DNA of 34,823 nucleotides from Actinomycetes bacterium (GCA_021781315.1 JAJXXB010000168.1:1-34823), one strand, 5' to 3'. Positions 16,544-25,044 are shown, counted from the stretch's first letter. Translations and numbers: made by a program. Notes: generated from the letters alone by a model not told the origin.

Positions 16544-17344
16544 ATGGCCAGCCACGACCTCGAGAAGCGCCGATTGACGAAGCTGCGCCGATACGCCATC
16601 GACCAGGCCATGGCCCAGCTCGAGGCCGAACGCCCGGGCTATCAGCCCCTGGGAATCGTCGCCTCGATCTGCGCCTACGAGGAGGAGGGCAACATCGGCG
16701 CCGTCCTCGAGGCGATGCCCGCGACCATCAATGGCGAGCCCTACACGATCCTCGTCGTCGTCGACGGCGGCGAGGACAAGACCGCCGAGATCGCCCGCAG
16801 CTATCCCCAGGCCGTCGTCATCGAATTCCCCGTGAACCTGGGCCACGGCGTCGCCCTTCAGGTGACCTATCGCTACTGCATCGATCACAACGTGAAGTAC
16901 GTGGTGACCCTCGACGCGGATGGTCAGAACGACCCCGCGGAGATCCCCGACGTCCTGGCGCCGCTGCTGAGCGACCAGGCCGACTTCGTGGTCGCGAGCC
17001 GCCGCCTGGGCCAGGACCGCACCTCGGACCGGTTCCGCAAGCTCGGCGTGTACTTCTTCTCCTTCATCATGAACCGCATGACCGGAGCCAACCTCACCGA
17101 CACCTCGACGGGCTATCGGGCCCTACGCGTGACGATGCTCGCCGACGTCATCGATCGCCTGACCCAGGAGCAGTACCAGACCGCCGAGCTGCTGATCACC
17201 TGTCTCAAGCGCGGCTGGCGCGCCGCGGAGGTGCCCACGGTGTGGCACCCGCGTCAGTCGGGCACGACCAAGAAGGGCGCGAACTGGCTCTTCGGCTTTC
17301 GCTACGCCCGCGTGGTCTTTGGCACCTGGTGGCGCGAGCGCTAG
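16544..17344 (+). CDS. Family 2 glycosyltransferase (dolichol-phosphate-mannose-synthase-like)
   Basis: 266 residues with a GT-A fold. ASICAYEEEGNI starts the nucleotide-sugar domain, VVVDGGEDKTAEIA carries the first acidic cluster, and VVTLDADGQNDPAEIP is the metal-binding D-x-D region. NLTDTSTGYRALR and the late ELLITCLKRGWRAAEVP match polyprenyl-phosphate sugar transferases. There is no transmembrane segment. It probably transfers a sugar to a lipid carrier or protein for the cell envelope. AAGGA lies a few bases before the ATG. It ends in CTAG (17341-17344), where its TAG stop overlaps the TAG stop of plsC on the other strand. Confidence 0.85.
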   Translation: MASHDLEKRRLTKLRRYAIDQAMAQLEAERPGYQPLGIVASICAYEEEGNIGAVLEAMPATINGEPYTILVVVDGGEDKTAEIARSYPQAVVIEFPVNLGHGVALQVTYRYCIDHNVKYVVTLDADGQNDPAEIPDVLAPLLSDQADFVVASRRLGQDRTSDRFRKLGVYFFSFIMNRMTGANLTDTSTGYRALRVTMLADVIDRLTQEQYQTAELLITCLKRGWRAAEVPTVWHPRQSGTTKKGANWLFGFRYARVVFGTWWRER

Positions 17345-18012
17345 GCCGGCTCGTCGAGCGCCTGTTGGTAGACCCGTTCGAGCTCGGCGCGTAACTCCTC
17401 GCTCTTGGCGGTGATCGCGCTGCGCGAGACCCGTCCCTGTCCCTCCGCGGACGGCGGGAGGATCGGTTCGCCGATCACGATGCGGATCCTCGCCGGCCGC
17501 GGCAACTTCTTGCCCGGGGGCATTGCCTTCTCCGAACCCCCCACGCCGACGGGCACGACGGTCGCCCCGGTGCGCGCCGCCACGAACATCGCGCCGTCGC
17601 GCAACTCGGCCACCTCGCGACCCTCCTTGCGCGTGCCCTCGGGAAAGAGCACCAGCGCGTGTCCTCGGCGCAGCACCTCTTCGGCGAGCGCCATGCTCTC
17701 GCGGTCCGCGCTACCGCGCTTGACCGGGAAGGCACCCAAGTGCAGCAGGAGGATCCGCAGGGGGGCGAACTTGAAGATGCCGTCCTTGGCCATGAAGAAG
17801 ACCTTGCGCGGCGAGATGAACAAGGTAAAGGCGAAGTCGACGTTGGAGCGATGGATCGGCGCGATCAGCACCGGTCCGACCAGGGGGATGTTCTCCTTGC
17901 CGGTGACGCGGGGCCGATACAGCACGAAGGACAGAAACGTGAGCAGTCCCGCCACCAGACGGTAGACCACGGTCTTGTTCGGGTTTATCTCGAGCGTTGC
18001 GCTGTCAGACAT
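17341..18012 (-). CDS. plsC: 1-acyl-sn-glycerol-3-phosphate acyltransferase (PlsC-like)
   Basis: Acylates lysophosphatidic acid to phosphatidic acid at the membrane. It is 223 residues. The catalytic H-x4-D is HRSNVD; the second block is GAFPVKRGSADRES; the third is LVLFPEGTRKEG; then GATVVPVGVGG. A hydrophobic segment (VYRLVAGLLTFLSFVLY) anchors the N terminus. I start at ATG 18012 (MSDSATLEINPN), which has GGGAGAGA upstream. A longer frame exists but is only the cmk gene read in another frame. It overlaps the cmk 3' end by 28 bp and is the last gene of the scpA operon. Confidence 0.9.
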   Translation of the reverse strand: MSDSATLEINPNKTVVYRLVAGLLTFLSFVLYRPRVTGKENIPLVGPVLIAPIHRSNVDFAFTLFISPRKVFFMAKDGIFKFAPLRILLLHLGAFPVKRGSADRESMALAEEVLRRGHALVLFPEGTRKEGREVAELRDGAMFVAARTGATVVPVGVGGSEKAMPPGKKLPRPARIRIVIGEPILPPSAEGQGRVSRSAITAKSEELRAELERVYQQALDEPA

Positions 18013-18614
18013 CGGATGATCTCTCCCACCACGTCCTCGACGGTTCGATCCGTCGTGTCTATCACCGTCGCGTCGTGCGCCTGGCGCAGAGGCGACGCGC
18101 TGCGGCTCGAGTCCACCTGGTCGCGTCGGGCCACCGAACCCGGGTCCTCGTCGCCACGTCGCCGGCTGCGCTCTTCGAGCGAGGCGGTCAGGTAGATCTT
18201 GAGCGTCGCGTCGGGAAAGACGACCGTGGTGATGTCGCGCCCTTCGACGACGGTGCCGACGGGTTGGGCCGCTGCCCACTCGCGCTGGCGATGCACCATG
18301 GAGCGGCGCACCTCGGGGTTGGCGGCCACTACGGACACGGCGTGGTTGGTGGCCTCGCTGCGAATCTCGTCCTCGACGTCACGACCGTTGACCGTCACGC
18401 GCGGCCGGGTGGTCAACGTGACCGAATTGGCCAGCTCGGCGAGGGCCCCCACGTCGTGCACGTCGAGCCCGCGCGCCAGGGCCTCGACGGTGACGGCGCG
18501 GTACATGGCGCCGGTGTCGAGGAACGACCACCCGAGGGCCTCGGCCAGGGCGCGCGCCACGGTGGACTTGCCCGAGCCCGCGGGTCCGTCGATCGCGATG
18601 ACCGCCCCACTCAT
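17985..18614 (-). CDS. cmk: Cytidylate kinase
   Basis: Phosphorylates CMP and dCMP. It is 209 residues. Walker A is GPAGSGKST at about residues 10-18; FLDTGAMYRAVTVEAL is the conserved CMP-binding block; VVEGRDITTVVFPDATLKIYLTAS and the lid Arg cluster EERSRRRGDEDP follow. The ATG start overlaps the aroA stop as ATGA. Gene order aroA-cmk-plsC on the minus strand fits one operon. In mycobacteria cmk sits between rluB and der; here der is elsewhere in the window. Confidence 0.95.
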   Translation of the reverse strand: MSGAVIAIDGPAGSGKSTVARALAEALGWSFLDTGAMYRAVTVEALARGLDVHDVGALAELANSVTLTTRPRVTVNGRDVEDEIRSEATNHAVSVVAANPEVRRSMVHRQREWAAAQPVGTVVEGRDITTVVFPDATLKIYLTASLEERSRRRGDEDPGSVARRDQVDSSRSASPLRQAHDATVIDTTDRTVEDVVGEIIRCLTAQRSR

Positions 18615-19882
18615 TGCAGGGATGCTAGATCGTCGAAGAACTCTGGGTAACTCGACGACACGCTCAGCGCGCCGCCGACCACTCCCCCGCGCCCCGCGGC
18701 CGCGGCGACGGCGGCTGCCATGACCATACGGTGATCCAGCTCGACGTCGAGGGTGAACGGGTCGAACGCCGCCGCGCTCTCACGGCCGCGCACGAAGAAG
18801 TCGTCGCCGTCGCTCCAGGTCTCACAGCCCAGCGCCGCCGCAAGGGCCATCGAGCCCGCGAAACGGTCCGACTCCTTCACCCGCAGTTCGCCGACGTCGC
18901 GAAAGACGCTGACCCCGGTGGCCGCAGCGGCGGCCACGGTCAGAGCGGGCACCTCGTCCACCGAGGGGATCTCCGCGGCGTGCACCTCGGTCGCAGTCAG
19001 CGACGAGCTCGCCACGCGCATGGACCCGTCATCGTTCCAGGCCACGTCTGCTCCCATTCGGCGCAACACGGCCACGAATCCCACCCGCTCGGGCGCGGTG
19101 TCGATCGGTGCGATGTCGATGGCCGCGTCACGATGAATCGCGCCCAACACGGCGAAGAACGCGGCCTGAGACGGGTCGCCGGGCACGCGCCAGTGCTGGG
19201 GGCCCGGTCGGCCGGGACTGATCGAGACCTCACGACCCGCCCCGGTGTCGACGCTGGTGAGATAGATCCCACACTGGCGCATCATGTCCTCAGTCGTCGA
19301 GCGAGTTCGCTGGGACTCTCGAACGGTCGTCGCACCGTCCGCGACGAGGCCGGCGAAGAGGATCGCGGACTTCACCTGGGCGCTGGCCACGGGCACGTCA
19401 TACGAGATGGCCCGCAGCGGTCGCCGGCCGCGCACGCTCAGCGGAGCGGTCACCGCGTCTCCGCGCCCGGAGACGTGCGCGCCCATGAGCCGCAACGGTC
19501 GCGCGACGCGGTCCATCGGGCGCCGCGACAAGGAAGCGTCGCCGGCCAAGCGGTGCTCGCCGGGGATGCCGGCGACGATCCCGGCCAGCAGGCGCATCGT
19601 GGTCCCCGAGTTGCCACACTGCAGCTCCTGGTCAGTGGCGGTCAGGCCGTGGCGCGGACCCAGAACCTCGACCACGGTGTCGCGTGTCTCGACCGTCGCG
19701 CCCAGTTGGGCCATGATCTGCGCCGTCGCCACCACGTCCTCGCCTCGCGACAGCCCGTCGATCCGCGAGGTTCCGGCCGCGAGGGCACTGAGCATCAGTG
19801 CGCGGTGCGACGCGCTCTTGTCGCCGGGAACGCGTACCGCGCCGCGCAGTCGCGCCGCGGCGGGGACCTCGCGCGTGCTCAC
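18611..19882 (-). CDS. aroA: 3-phosphoshikimate 1-carboxyvinyltransferase (EPSP synthase)
   Basis: The sixth step of the shikimate pathway. It is 423 residues. PGDKSASHRAL, QCGNSGTTMRLLAG, RRPMDRV, VASAQVKSAILFAGL, VDEVPALTVAAA and LRVKESDRF are in order. The SAQVK motif is one found in class II enzymes, some of which tolerate glyphosate, but other class II motifs are not clearly present, so I leave the class open. GTG start at 19882 with GGAGGAG just upstream, overlapping the tyrA stop as GTGA. It lies in the scpA-plsC operon. Confidence 0.95.
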   Translation of the reverse strand: MSTREVPAAARLRGAVRVPGDKSASHRALMLSALAAGTSRIDGLSRGEDVVATAQIMAQLGATVETRDTVVEVLGPRHGLTATDQELQCGNSGTTMRLLAGIVAGIPGEHRLAGDASLSRRPMDRVARPLRLMGAHVSGRGDAVTAPLSVRGRRPLRAISYDVPVASAQVKSAILFAGLVADGATTVRESQRTRSTTEDMMRQCGIYLTSVDTGAGREVSISPGRPGPQHWRVPGDPSQAAFFAVLGAIHRDAAIDIAPIDTAPERVGFVAVLRRMGADVAWNDDGSMRVASSSLTATEVHAAEIPSVDEVPALTVAAAAATGVSVFRDVGELRVKESDRFAGSMALAAALGCETWSDGDDFFVRGRESAAAFDPFTLDVELDHRMVMAAAVAAAAGRGGVVGGALSVSSSYPEFFDDLASLQ

Positions 19883-20952
19883 GACTCCTCCGCGACCACG
19901 AAGTCCTGGCGCGCCAGCTCCTGCGCCAGGCGAGCGGCCTGCGCCGCGTCGACGGCGAGCAGCAGGGTGCCGCTGGCGCCCTCGATCCCGTGGGCGATCT
20001 CGATGTCGTAGATGTTCACGAGCAACTCGGAGGCGGCGCGGGTCACCCTGGCCAGTACGCCCGGTTGGTCCGAGACGCCGACACGCAGGTAGGTGAGGTT
20101 CTCCGCGTTGAGGGCCCGTCCGGGCAGGGAACGCCGCGCCTGCGACGCGTCGCGCAGGGTGTCGGCGATCGCGGGGCGCTGGCCCTCGGCGATGGCGCGG
20201 CGCAGTTGGTGAAGACGCTCTTCGAGCGAGTCGAGGGTCGCCACGACGGCATCACGATTTTCGATCAGGACGTCGGGCCAGATCGACGGATCACCCGCGG
20301 CGATGCGCGTCATGTCGCGAAAGCCCCCGGCGGCCAGCTGAAGGAGCACGGCGTCCTGCTCCGCCACCTCGGCGGCCTCGTTCATCAGCGCTCCGGCCAA
20401 CAGGTGGGGCACGTGGCTCGCAAGGGCGACCAGTCGGTCATGGTCACCCGCGGCAATGGCCACGACGTTGGCGTCGAGCTCACGCAGGATGCCGTGCAGG
20501 CGCGTGTAGGTTCCCGCGCGGGTGTGATCCGTCGGGGTGAGCACCCACGTGCAGCCGCGGAACATGTCGGCGCGCGCGGCGCGCCAGCCTCGCTGCTCCG
20601 ATCCGGCCATGGGGTGCCCCCCGAGGAACCGCGGGTCGTCAACGCCGGCGACGATCGCGCCCTTGACCCCCGCGACGTCGGTGACGACGACGTCGGGTGA
20701 CGCCAGACGCGCGAGGACCCGGTTCGCAGTCTCGACCACTGATCCGGCGGGCGTGGCAATCACTACTAAGTCCGTCGTCTCGTCGAGATCGCCCTCGACG
20801 AGGATCCCCGCCGAGAGTGCGCCCGCCACGATCGACTCGTCGCGATCCTCGCCCGTCACCCGCCAGCCGCGTTGGGTGAGTGCGAGCGCGAGGGACGCCC
20901 CGATCAGGCCCACACCGATGACGTGGGCGTGACGGCTACTCGGGGAGGTCAT
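19879..20952 (-). CDS. tyrA: Prephenate dehydrogenase with C-terminal ACT domain
   Basis: Oxidative decarboxylation of prephenate toward tyrosine. It is 357 residues. The NAD-binding motif is VIGVGLIGASLALAL at residues 11-25; VVIATPAGSV, VTDVAGVKGAI and the substrate-site FLGGHPMAGSEQ follow, with the helical dimerisation domain after them. From about residue 285 an ACT domain begins (LTYLRVGVSDQPGVLARVT), which suggests feedback control by an aromatic amino acid. The ATG at 20952 overlaps aroH by 17 bp. Confidence 0.93.
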   Translation of the reverse strand: MTSPSSRHAHVIGVGLIGASLALALTQRGWRVTGEDRDESIVAGALSAGILVEGDLDETTDLVVIATPAGSVVETANRVLARLASPDVVVTDVAGVKGAIVAGVDDPRFLGGHPMAGSEQRGWRAARADMFRGCTWVLTPTDHTRAGTYTRLHGILRELDANVVAIAAGDHDRLVALASHVPHLLAGALMNEAAEVAEQDAVLLQLAAGGFRDMTRIAAGDPSIWPDVLIENRDAVVATLDSLEERLHQLRRAIAEGQRPAIADTLRDASQARRSLPGRALNAENLTYLRVGVSDQPGVLARVTRAASELLVNIYDIEIAHGIEGASGTLLLAVDAAQAARLAQELARQDFVVAEES

Positions 20953-21307
20953 CGCGCAGGCTCTGGGCGTTGCGCAGGTACACGTGGTGCATCCGAGCGC
21001 GTTCGCGCGTGGTCGTCACGTGCATCAACACGCGGATGCAGCGGCGCATGGAGCCGGGCACGTCGATCTCGCTGGCGCACAGCAGGGGGATGTCGCCGAA
21101 TCCAATGGATCGCGCCGCCGTCGCGGGGAACGCCGACGTGAGATCGGGGCTGGTCGTAAAGATCACACTCACCACGTCGTCGTGGCTCAGGTCGTTTCGC
21201 GCCATCAGTTGGGGCATCAGTTCGACGACGGCCTCGGCGATCGCCTCAGGGGTGTCCTCGTCGCAGGTCGTCGCGCCCCGCAGTCCTCGCAGTGCCGGCA
21301 TTGTCAT
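20936..21307 (-). CDS. aroH: Chorismate mutase, AroH class
   Basis: Converts chorismate to prephenate. It is 123 residues, the size of the Bacillus monofunctional trimeric enzyme. LRGLRGATTCDED carries the active-site Arg; VIFTTSPDLTSAFPATAAR, the acidic SEIDVPGSM, RCIRVLMHV with the second Arg, and HHVYLRNAQSLRDDL with the active-site Tyr are all present. Start and rluB stop overlap as ATGA. Together with tyrA and aroA it makes an aromatic sub-cluster within a chromosome-segregation operon. Confidence 0.95.
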   Translation of the reverse strand: MTMPALRGLRGATTCDEDTPEAIAEAVVELMPQLMARNDLSHDDVVSVIFTTSPDLTSAFPATAARSIGFGDIPLLCASEIDVPGSMRRCIRVLMHVTTTRERARMHHVYLRNAQSLRDDLPE

Positions 21308-22059
21308 GCAGGCATCGTAGAGGCGATGTCGTCACTGAGGCCAACCGCGTCCATCAGACGGCGCACCTCGGCGAGGGAGAGCGGACGCGACGCACCCGGC
21401 GAGAGCGTGGCGTCTTGGATCGGACCGATGCGCGTGCGCACGAGACGCGTCACCTCGTGGCCGACGGCCGCGCACATGCGTCGCACTTGGCGATTGCGGC
21501 CCTCGTGGATCACGATGCGCAAAAGTCCCTCACTCACGCGGCTCACCTGGGCCGGGCTTGTCGTTCCGTCGTCGAGTTCGACTCCCTCGCGCAAGCGGCG
21601 GATCGCCGCGGGAGAGGGGTCGCCCTCGACGCGCACCAGGTACTCCTTGGCCACGCCCGCGCTCGGATGCGTCAAGAGGTGCGCCAGGCGTCCATCGTTG
21701 GTGAGAATGATCAATCCTTCGGTGTTCATGTCCAGTCGCCCCACGGGAAATACCCGAACCGGTGAATTGACGTAGTCGAGCACCGTCGGTCGGCCCTGGG
21801 GGTCGTAGGCCGTGGTGACGACCCCGTCGGGCTTGTTCAGCAGGAAGTAGACCGCCGCGGGCGCGGTCGGTGCCATCTTGCCGTCCACGCTGATGAGTTG
21901 GCGGGTGGGATCCACCCGGTTGCCCAGCTCGGCCACGCGCCCGTCGATGGTCACGCGGCCCTCTCGAATCAGGTCTTCACAGGCCCGGCGCGATCCGTAT
22001 CCGGCGCGGGCGAGGGCCTTCTGGAGTCGCTCGCCCTCGCGCTCGGCGTCGTCGCTCAA
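21304..22059 (-). CDS. rluB: 23S rRNA pseudouridine synthase (RluB/RsuA family)
   Basis: 251 residues. An N-terminal S4 RNA-binding domain (ERLQKALARAGYGSRRACEDLI, residues about 9-30) precedes the catalytic domain with VFPVGRLDMNTEGLIILTNDG, where the Asp after Arg-Leu is the nucleophile, then HEGRNRQVRRM. It starts with TTG at 22059, the only TTG start I assign here, overlapping the scpB stop as TTGA with GAGGGG upstream. Its position after scpB is conserved in actinobacteria. Confidence 0.93.
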   Translation of the reverse strand: MSDDAEREGERLQKALARAGYGSRRACEDLIREGRVTIDGRVAELGNRVDPTRQLISVDGKMAPTAPAAVYFLLNKPDGVVTTAYDPQGRPTVLDYVNSPVRVFPVGRLDMNTEGLIILTNDGRLAHLLTHPSAGVAKEYLVRVEGDPSPAAIRRLREGVELDDGTTSPAQVSRVSEGLLRIVIHEGRNRQVRRMCAAVGHEVTRLVRTRIGPIQDATLSPGASRPLSLAEVRRLMDAVGLSDDIASTMPA

Positions 22060-22643
22060 CTAGACCCCTCGGCCGCCGCCACGTCGGCCAACTCGGCCGC
22101 CAGCTCACGCGCGACGTCAACCGCCGGCATGAAGTCCTCGATGGCCGGCAGTTCCTCCAGCGAGGCCAGTCCCAGGCGATCGAGGAACAGTTCGGTCGTT
22201 CCGTAAAGCACGGGTTGACCGGGTCCGCCAGCGCGGCCCCGCTCTTCGATGTAGCCGCGCTGCTCGAGCAGGCGAGTCACCCCGTCGACGTTCACCCCCC
22301 GCAGCGCCGAGATCTGCGTTCGACTGATGGGCTGACGGTAGGCAATGATCGCGAGCGTCTCGAGGGCCGCTGACGAGAGGCGATGGGACACGTCGCGGTT
22401 CGCAAACCGTGTCACCCACGCCGCCACGTCGGGAGACGACTGCATGACCCAGCCGCTCGCGAGTTCGGTGTAGACGAAACCGCGCCGCTCGGCGAGGGCG
22501 AGCTCGCGCAACTCCACCAGGGCGAGGCGCACATCGCCCGCGTCGACCTCGGCGACGTCGGCGAGCTCTTCTACGCTGATGGGCTCAATCGCCACCGTGA
22601 GCATCGCCTCGAGCTTCTGGGCCAGGGAGAGTTCATCCCTCAT
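22056..22643 (-). CDS. scpB: Segregation and condensation protein B
   Basis: Kleisin-associated subunit of the SMC-ScpAB condensin. It is 195 residues with two winged-helix domains. LAQKLEAMLTVAIEPISVEELADV opens the first; SSAALETLAIIAYRQPISRTQISALRGVNVDGVTRLLEQRGYI is the hallmark of the second and LYGTTELFLDRLGL closes it. The ATG at 22643 lies 11 bp inside the end of scpA. Confidence 0.95.
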   Translation of the reverse strand: MRDELSLAQKLEAMLTVAIEPISVEELADVAEVDAGDVRLALVELRELALAERRGFVYTELASGWVMQSSPDVAAWVTRFANRDVSHRLSSAALETLAIIAYRQPISRTQISALRGVNVDGVTRLLEQRGYIEERGRAGGPGQPVLYGTTELFLDRLGLASLEELPAIEDFMPAVDVARELAAELADVAAAEGSS

Positions 22644-23409
22644 AGCTGTCGATACCTTCCTGGTTGAGTGCGTCGGCGTCGCCGATCCATTCGATCGCCA
22701 CGTCGCCGAACGTGGACCCCTGGCCCAGGTTCACGTGGCCGAGTTTGCAGAGCTCGAGCAGGGCCAGAAAGTGCACGATGACCTCGATGCGCGTGGCGAG
22801 CGACGCGGTGAGGTCGCGAAAGGAGATGCGCCCGGCGTTCGGGAGCCGCTCGGCGAGGGTGAGAACGGTCTCGGCGACGGTGACCTGGTCGACCGTGACG
22901 TGGTGAAGTCGAACGGTGGGGATCGGCCGCTCCTCGACACCGCGTAGGTACGCCGCCGCCAGGCGAGCCGGGGTCACGCCCGCGAGCAGGTCCGGCGGGG
23001 CCACCACGAAGCCATCGTCGATGCCGCGCAGCCGCGGAAACGACCGCCCGGCCCGCTCGAGCAGCGAGACAAAGGCGTCGGCCAGTCCCGCGTACGTGCG
23101 CAGCTCCAGGAGGCGAGCGAGCAGGACGTCGCGCTCCTCCCAACCAATGAACTCCTCGTCGGGCTCGCCGGCGTCGCGGCCCGGCAGCAGGGTCCGGCTC
23201 TTCATCTCGAGCAGGATCGAGGCGATGAGGACGAACTCGGAGAGTTCGTCCATCTCGATGATTCGCGAGGCGTCGCGCAGGCCGGCGATGAACTCGTCGA
23301 CGATCGGCGCCAGCGCCACGTCAACCACGTCCATCTCGTGGCGACTGATCAACTCGAGGAGCAGTTCCATCGGGCCGCTGAAGGACGGCGTCGTCACGAC
23401 GTAGGTCAC
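22633..23409 (-). CDS. scpA: Segregation and condensation protein A (kleisin)
   Basis: Kleisin that bridges the SMC heads. It is 258 residues. FSGPMELLLELISRHEMDVVDVALAPIVDEF is the conserved N-terminal block, then LIASILLEMKSRTLLP; the C-terminal winged helix ends with FLALLELCKLGHVNLGQ. GTG start at 23409 lies six bases after TAGCAT on the minus strand, probably leaderless. It heads the operon scpA-scpB-rluB-aroH-tyrA-aroA-cmk-plsC. The parA usually before it in mycobacteria is absent. Confidence 0.95.
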   Translation of the reverse strand: MTYVVTTPSFSGPMELLLELISRHEMDVVDVALAPIVDEFIAGLRDASRIIEMDELSEFVLIASILLEMKSRTLLPGRDAGEPDEEFIGWEERDVLLARLLELRTYAGLADAFVSLLERAGRSFPRLRGIDDGFVVAPPDLLAGVTPARLAAAYLRGVEERPIPTVRLHHVTVDQVTVAETVLTLAERLPNAGRISFRDLTASLATRIEVIVHFLALLELCKLGHVNLGQGSTFGDVAIEWIGDADALNQEGIDSYEG

Positions 23410-23458
23410 GGCGCCATGCTACCGGAGGCCCCCGCCGCGGCTCATCTACGATGGATCA
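23410..23458. promoter_or_regulatory. Divergent scpA / trpS promoter
   Basis: The plus-strand -10 box TACGAT (23447-23452) ends six bases before the trpS ATG (23459). The minus-strand -10 box TAGCAT (complement ATGCTA, 23416-23421) ends six bases before the scpA GTG (23409). The boxes are 25 bp apart. No Shine-Dalgarno precedes either start, so both mRNAs are predicted to be leaderless and their -35 regions overlap. Confidence 0.6.
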
Positions 23459-24427
23459 ATGCGAGTCTTCTCCGGGATCCAGCCCACGGGCGCGATGCAC
23501 ATCGGTAACTACCTGGGTGCAATCAAACAGTGGGTGACGATGCAGACCGCTGGTTCGGTGTACTGCGTGGTGGACCTGCACGCCCTCACCCTCGACGCAG
23601 AGCCCGCGCTGCGCCGCGAGCAGACCTTGGACGCCTTCGCGAGCCTCCTGGCGGCGGGCCTCGATCCCGCGGTCGGCCCGGTCTTTCTCCAGAGCCGGGT
23701 CCCCTACCACGCCCAGATGAACTGGCTGCTCGAATGCGTGGCCAGCTTCGGCGAGCTCGGGCGCATGACCCAGTTCAAGGAGAAGGCCGAGCGTCAGGTG
23801 GGCCACCGCGTGGGCCTCTTCACCTATCCGGTCCTGATGGCAGGCGACATCCTGCTCTACGAGACGAACCAGGTGCCCGTCGGCGATGACCAGCGCCAGC
23901 ACATCGAGCTCGCCCGCGAGTTGGCGATCCGCTTCAACAACCGCTACGGCGAGACGTTCGTGGTACCCGAGGCCGTGTTGCCCGCGGCCGGTGCGCGGAT
24001 CATGGACCTCCAGGAGCCAACCCGCAAGATGTCCAAGTCGATCTCGAGCCCCCTGGGAACCATCTACATGTTCGACGACCCCGCCGACGTCGAGAAGAAG
24101 GTCATGAAGGCCGTGACCGACACCGACGGCGAGGTTCGCTACGACCCCGACGCCAAGCCCGGCCTCTCCAACCTGCTCGAGATCTTCTCTTCAATCAGCG
24201 GCGAGGCCCCGGCGACGATCGCCGCGCGCTACGAGCGCTACGGGGATCTCAAGCGCGACGTGGCCGACGCGCTAAACGCCGAGCTCGCCCCCCTCTCGCG
24301 CCGCTACCGCGAGCTGCGCGCCGAAGAGGGCGAGATCGAACGCGTCATCGACGAGGGGGCCGCGACCGCCGCCGAGATCGCGGCGCCGGTCTATCACCGC
24401 GCCGCGCGCGCGATGGGCCTGCTCTAG
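23459..24427 (+). CDS. trpS: Tryptophanyl-tRNA synthetase
   Basis: Class I synthetase that charges tRNA-Trp. It is 322 residues. The HIGH-type motif is PTGAMHIGNYLGAI at residues about 9-22; PVLMAGDILLYETNQVPVGDDQRQHIELAR is the Trp-pocket block; RKMSKS is the second signature. The ATG has a -10 box six bases upstream. The gene ends in CTAG (24424-24427), where its TAG overlaps the TAG of the convergent M50 protease. Confidence 0.97.
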   Translation: MRVFSGIQPTGAMHIGNYLGAIKQWVTMQTAGSVYCVVDLHALTLDAEPALRREQTLDAFASLLAAGLDPAVGPVFLQSRVPYHAQMNWLLECVASFGELGRMTQFKEKAERQVGHRVGLFTYPVLMAGDILLYETNQVPVGDDQRQHIELARELAIRFNNRYGETFVVPEAVLPAAGARIMDLQEPTRKMSKSISSPLGTIYMFDDPADVEKKVMKAVTDTDGEVRYDPDAKPGLSNLLEIFSSISGEAPATIAARYERYGDLKRDVADALNAELAPLSRRYRELRAEEGEIERVIDEGAATAAEIAAPVYHRAARAMGLL

Positions 24428-25044
24428 AAGAGGCGGCCGAGCCACCAGTTCTGTAGGCGCGTGAACAGGTCGGCGCCCACGTGAAAGGTCAGCGAGTCGG
24501 CGATGATCAGGACCATCACCAGCGGCAGGGCCATCGCGCGGAAACGGTAGTAGCCCGCGAGTCGACGCTGGGGCAAGAGCCGCTCGATGATCGCCGAACC
24601 GTCCAGGGGCGGGATGGGCACCAGGTTGAAGACCCCCAGGGTCAGGTTCACGAGCCCGAGATACATCCCGAACGTGAGGAGAGTGAGCGACTGGATCGAG
24701 TGCAGGGCGATCTCACAGATCACGAAGCCCACGGCACTCAACACGAAGTTGACCAGCGGGCCCACCAGTGAGACGTAGAGCGACTGGCGCCGCGGGTTGC
24801 GCAGGCGCGCGAAATTGACCGGCACCGGTTTGGCGTAGCCAAATGCGGGCAGTCCCGAGAAGATGAGCAGCATGGGTAGCAGGATCGAACCAAAGGGGTC
24901 GATGTGGCGAATCGGATTGAGCGTCAGGCGGCCCTGCTCCTTGGCCGTCGGGTCGCCGAAGAGGTAGGCGACGTAACCGTGGCTCACCTCGTGCAGGACG
25001 ACCGAGGGGACGAGCGCGACCAGTAGGTAGACGTAGGTACTCAT
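24424..25044 (-). CDS. M50-family membrane metalloprotease (site-2 protease-like)
   Basis: 206 residues, several transmembrane helices. HEVSH (within SVVLHEVSHGYVAYLFGD) is the zinc H-E-x-x-H, and FNLVPIPPLDGS holds the second conserved N-x-x-P-x-P-P-L-D-G motif. It is the short form without PDZ or CBS domains, as in Bacillus YwhC-like proteins, whose substrates are mostly unknown. I start at ATG 25044 (MSTYVYLLVALVPS); the upstream open stretch overlaps xerD in another frame. It lies four bases after the xerD stop, the last gene of the pyrG operon. Confidence 0.9.
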   Translation of the reverse strand: MSTYVYLLVALVPSVVLHEVSHGYVAYLFGDPTAKEQGRLTLNPIRHIDPFGSILLPMLLIFSGLPAFGYAKPVPVNFARLRNPRRQSLYVSLVGPLVNFVLSAVGFVICEIALHSIQSLTLLTFGMYLGLVNLTLGVFNLVPIPPLDGSAIIERLLPQRRLAGYYRFRAMALPLVMVLIIADSLTFHVGADLFTRLQNWWLGRLF

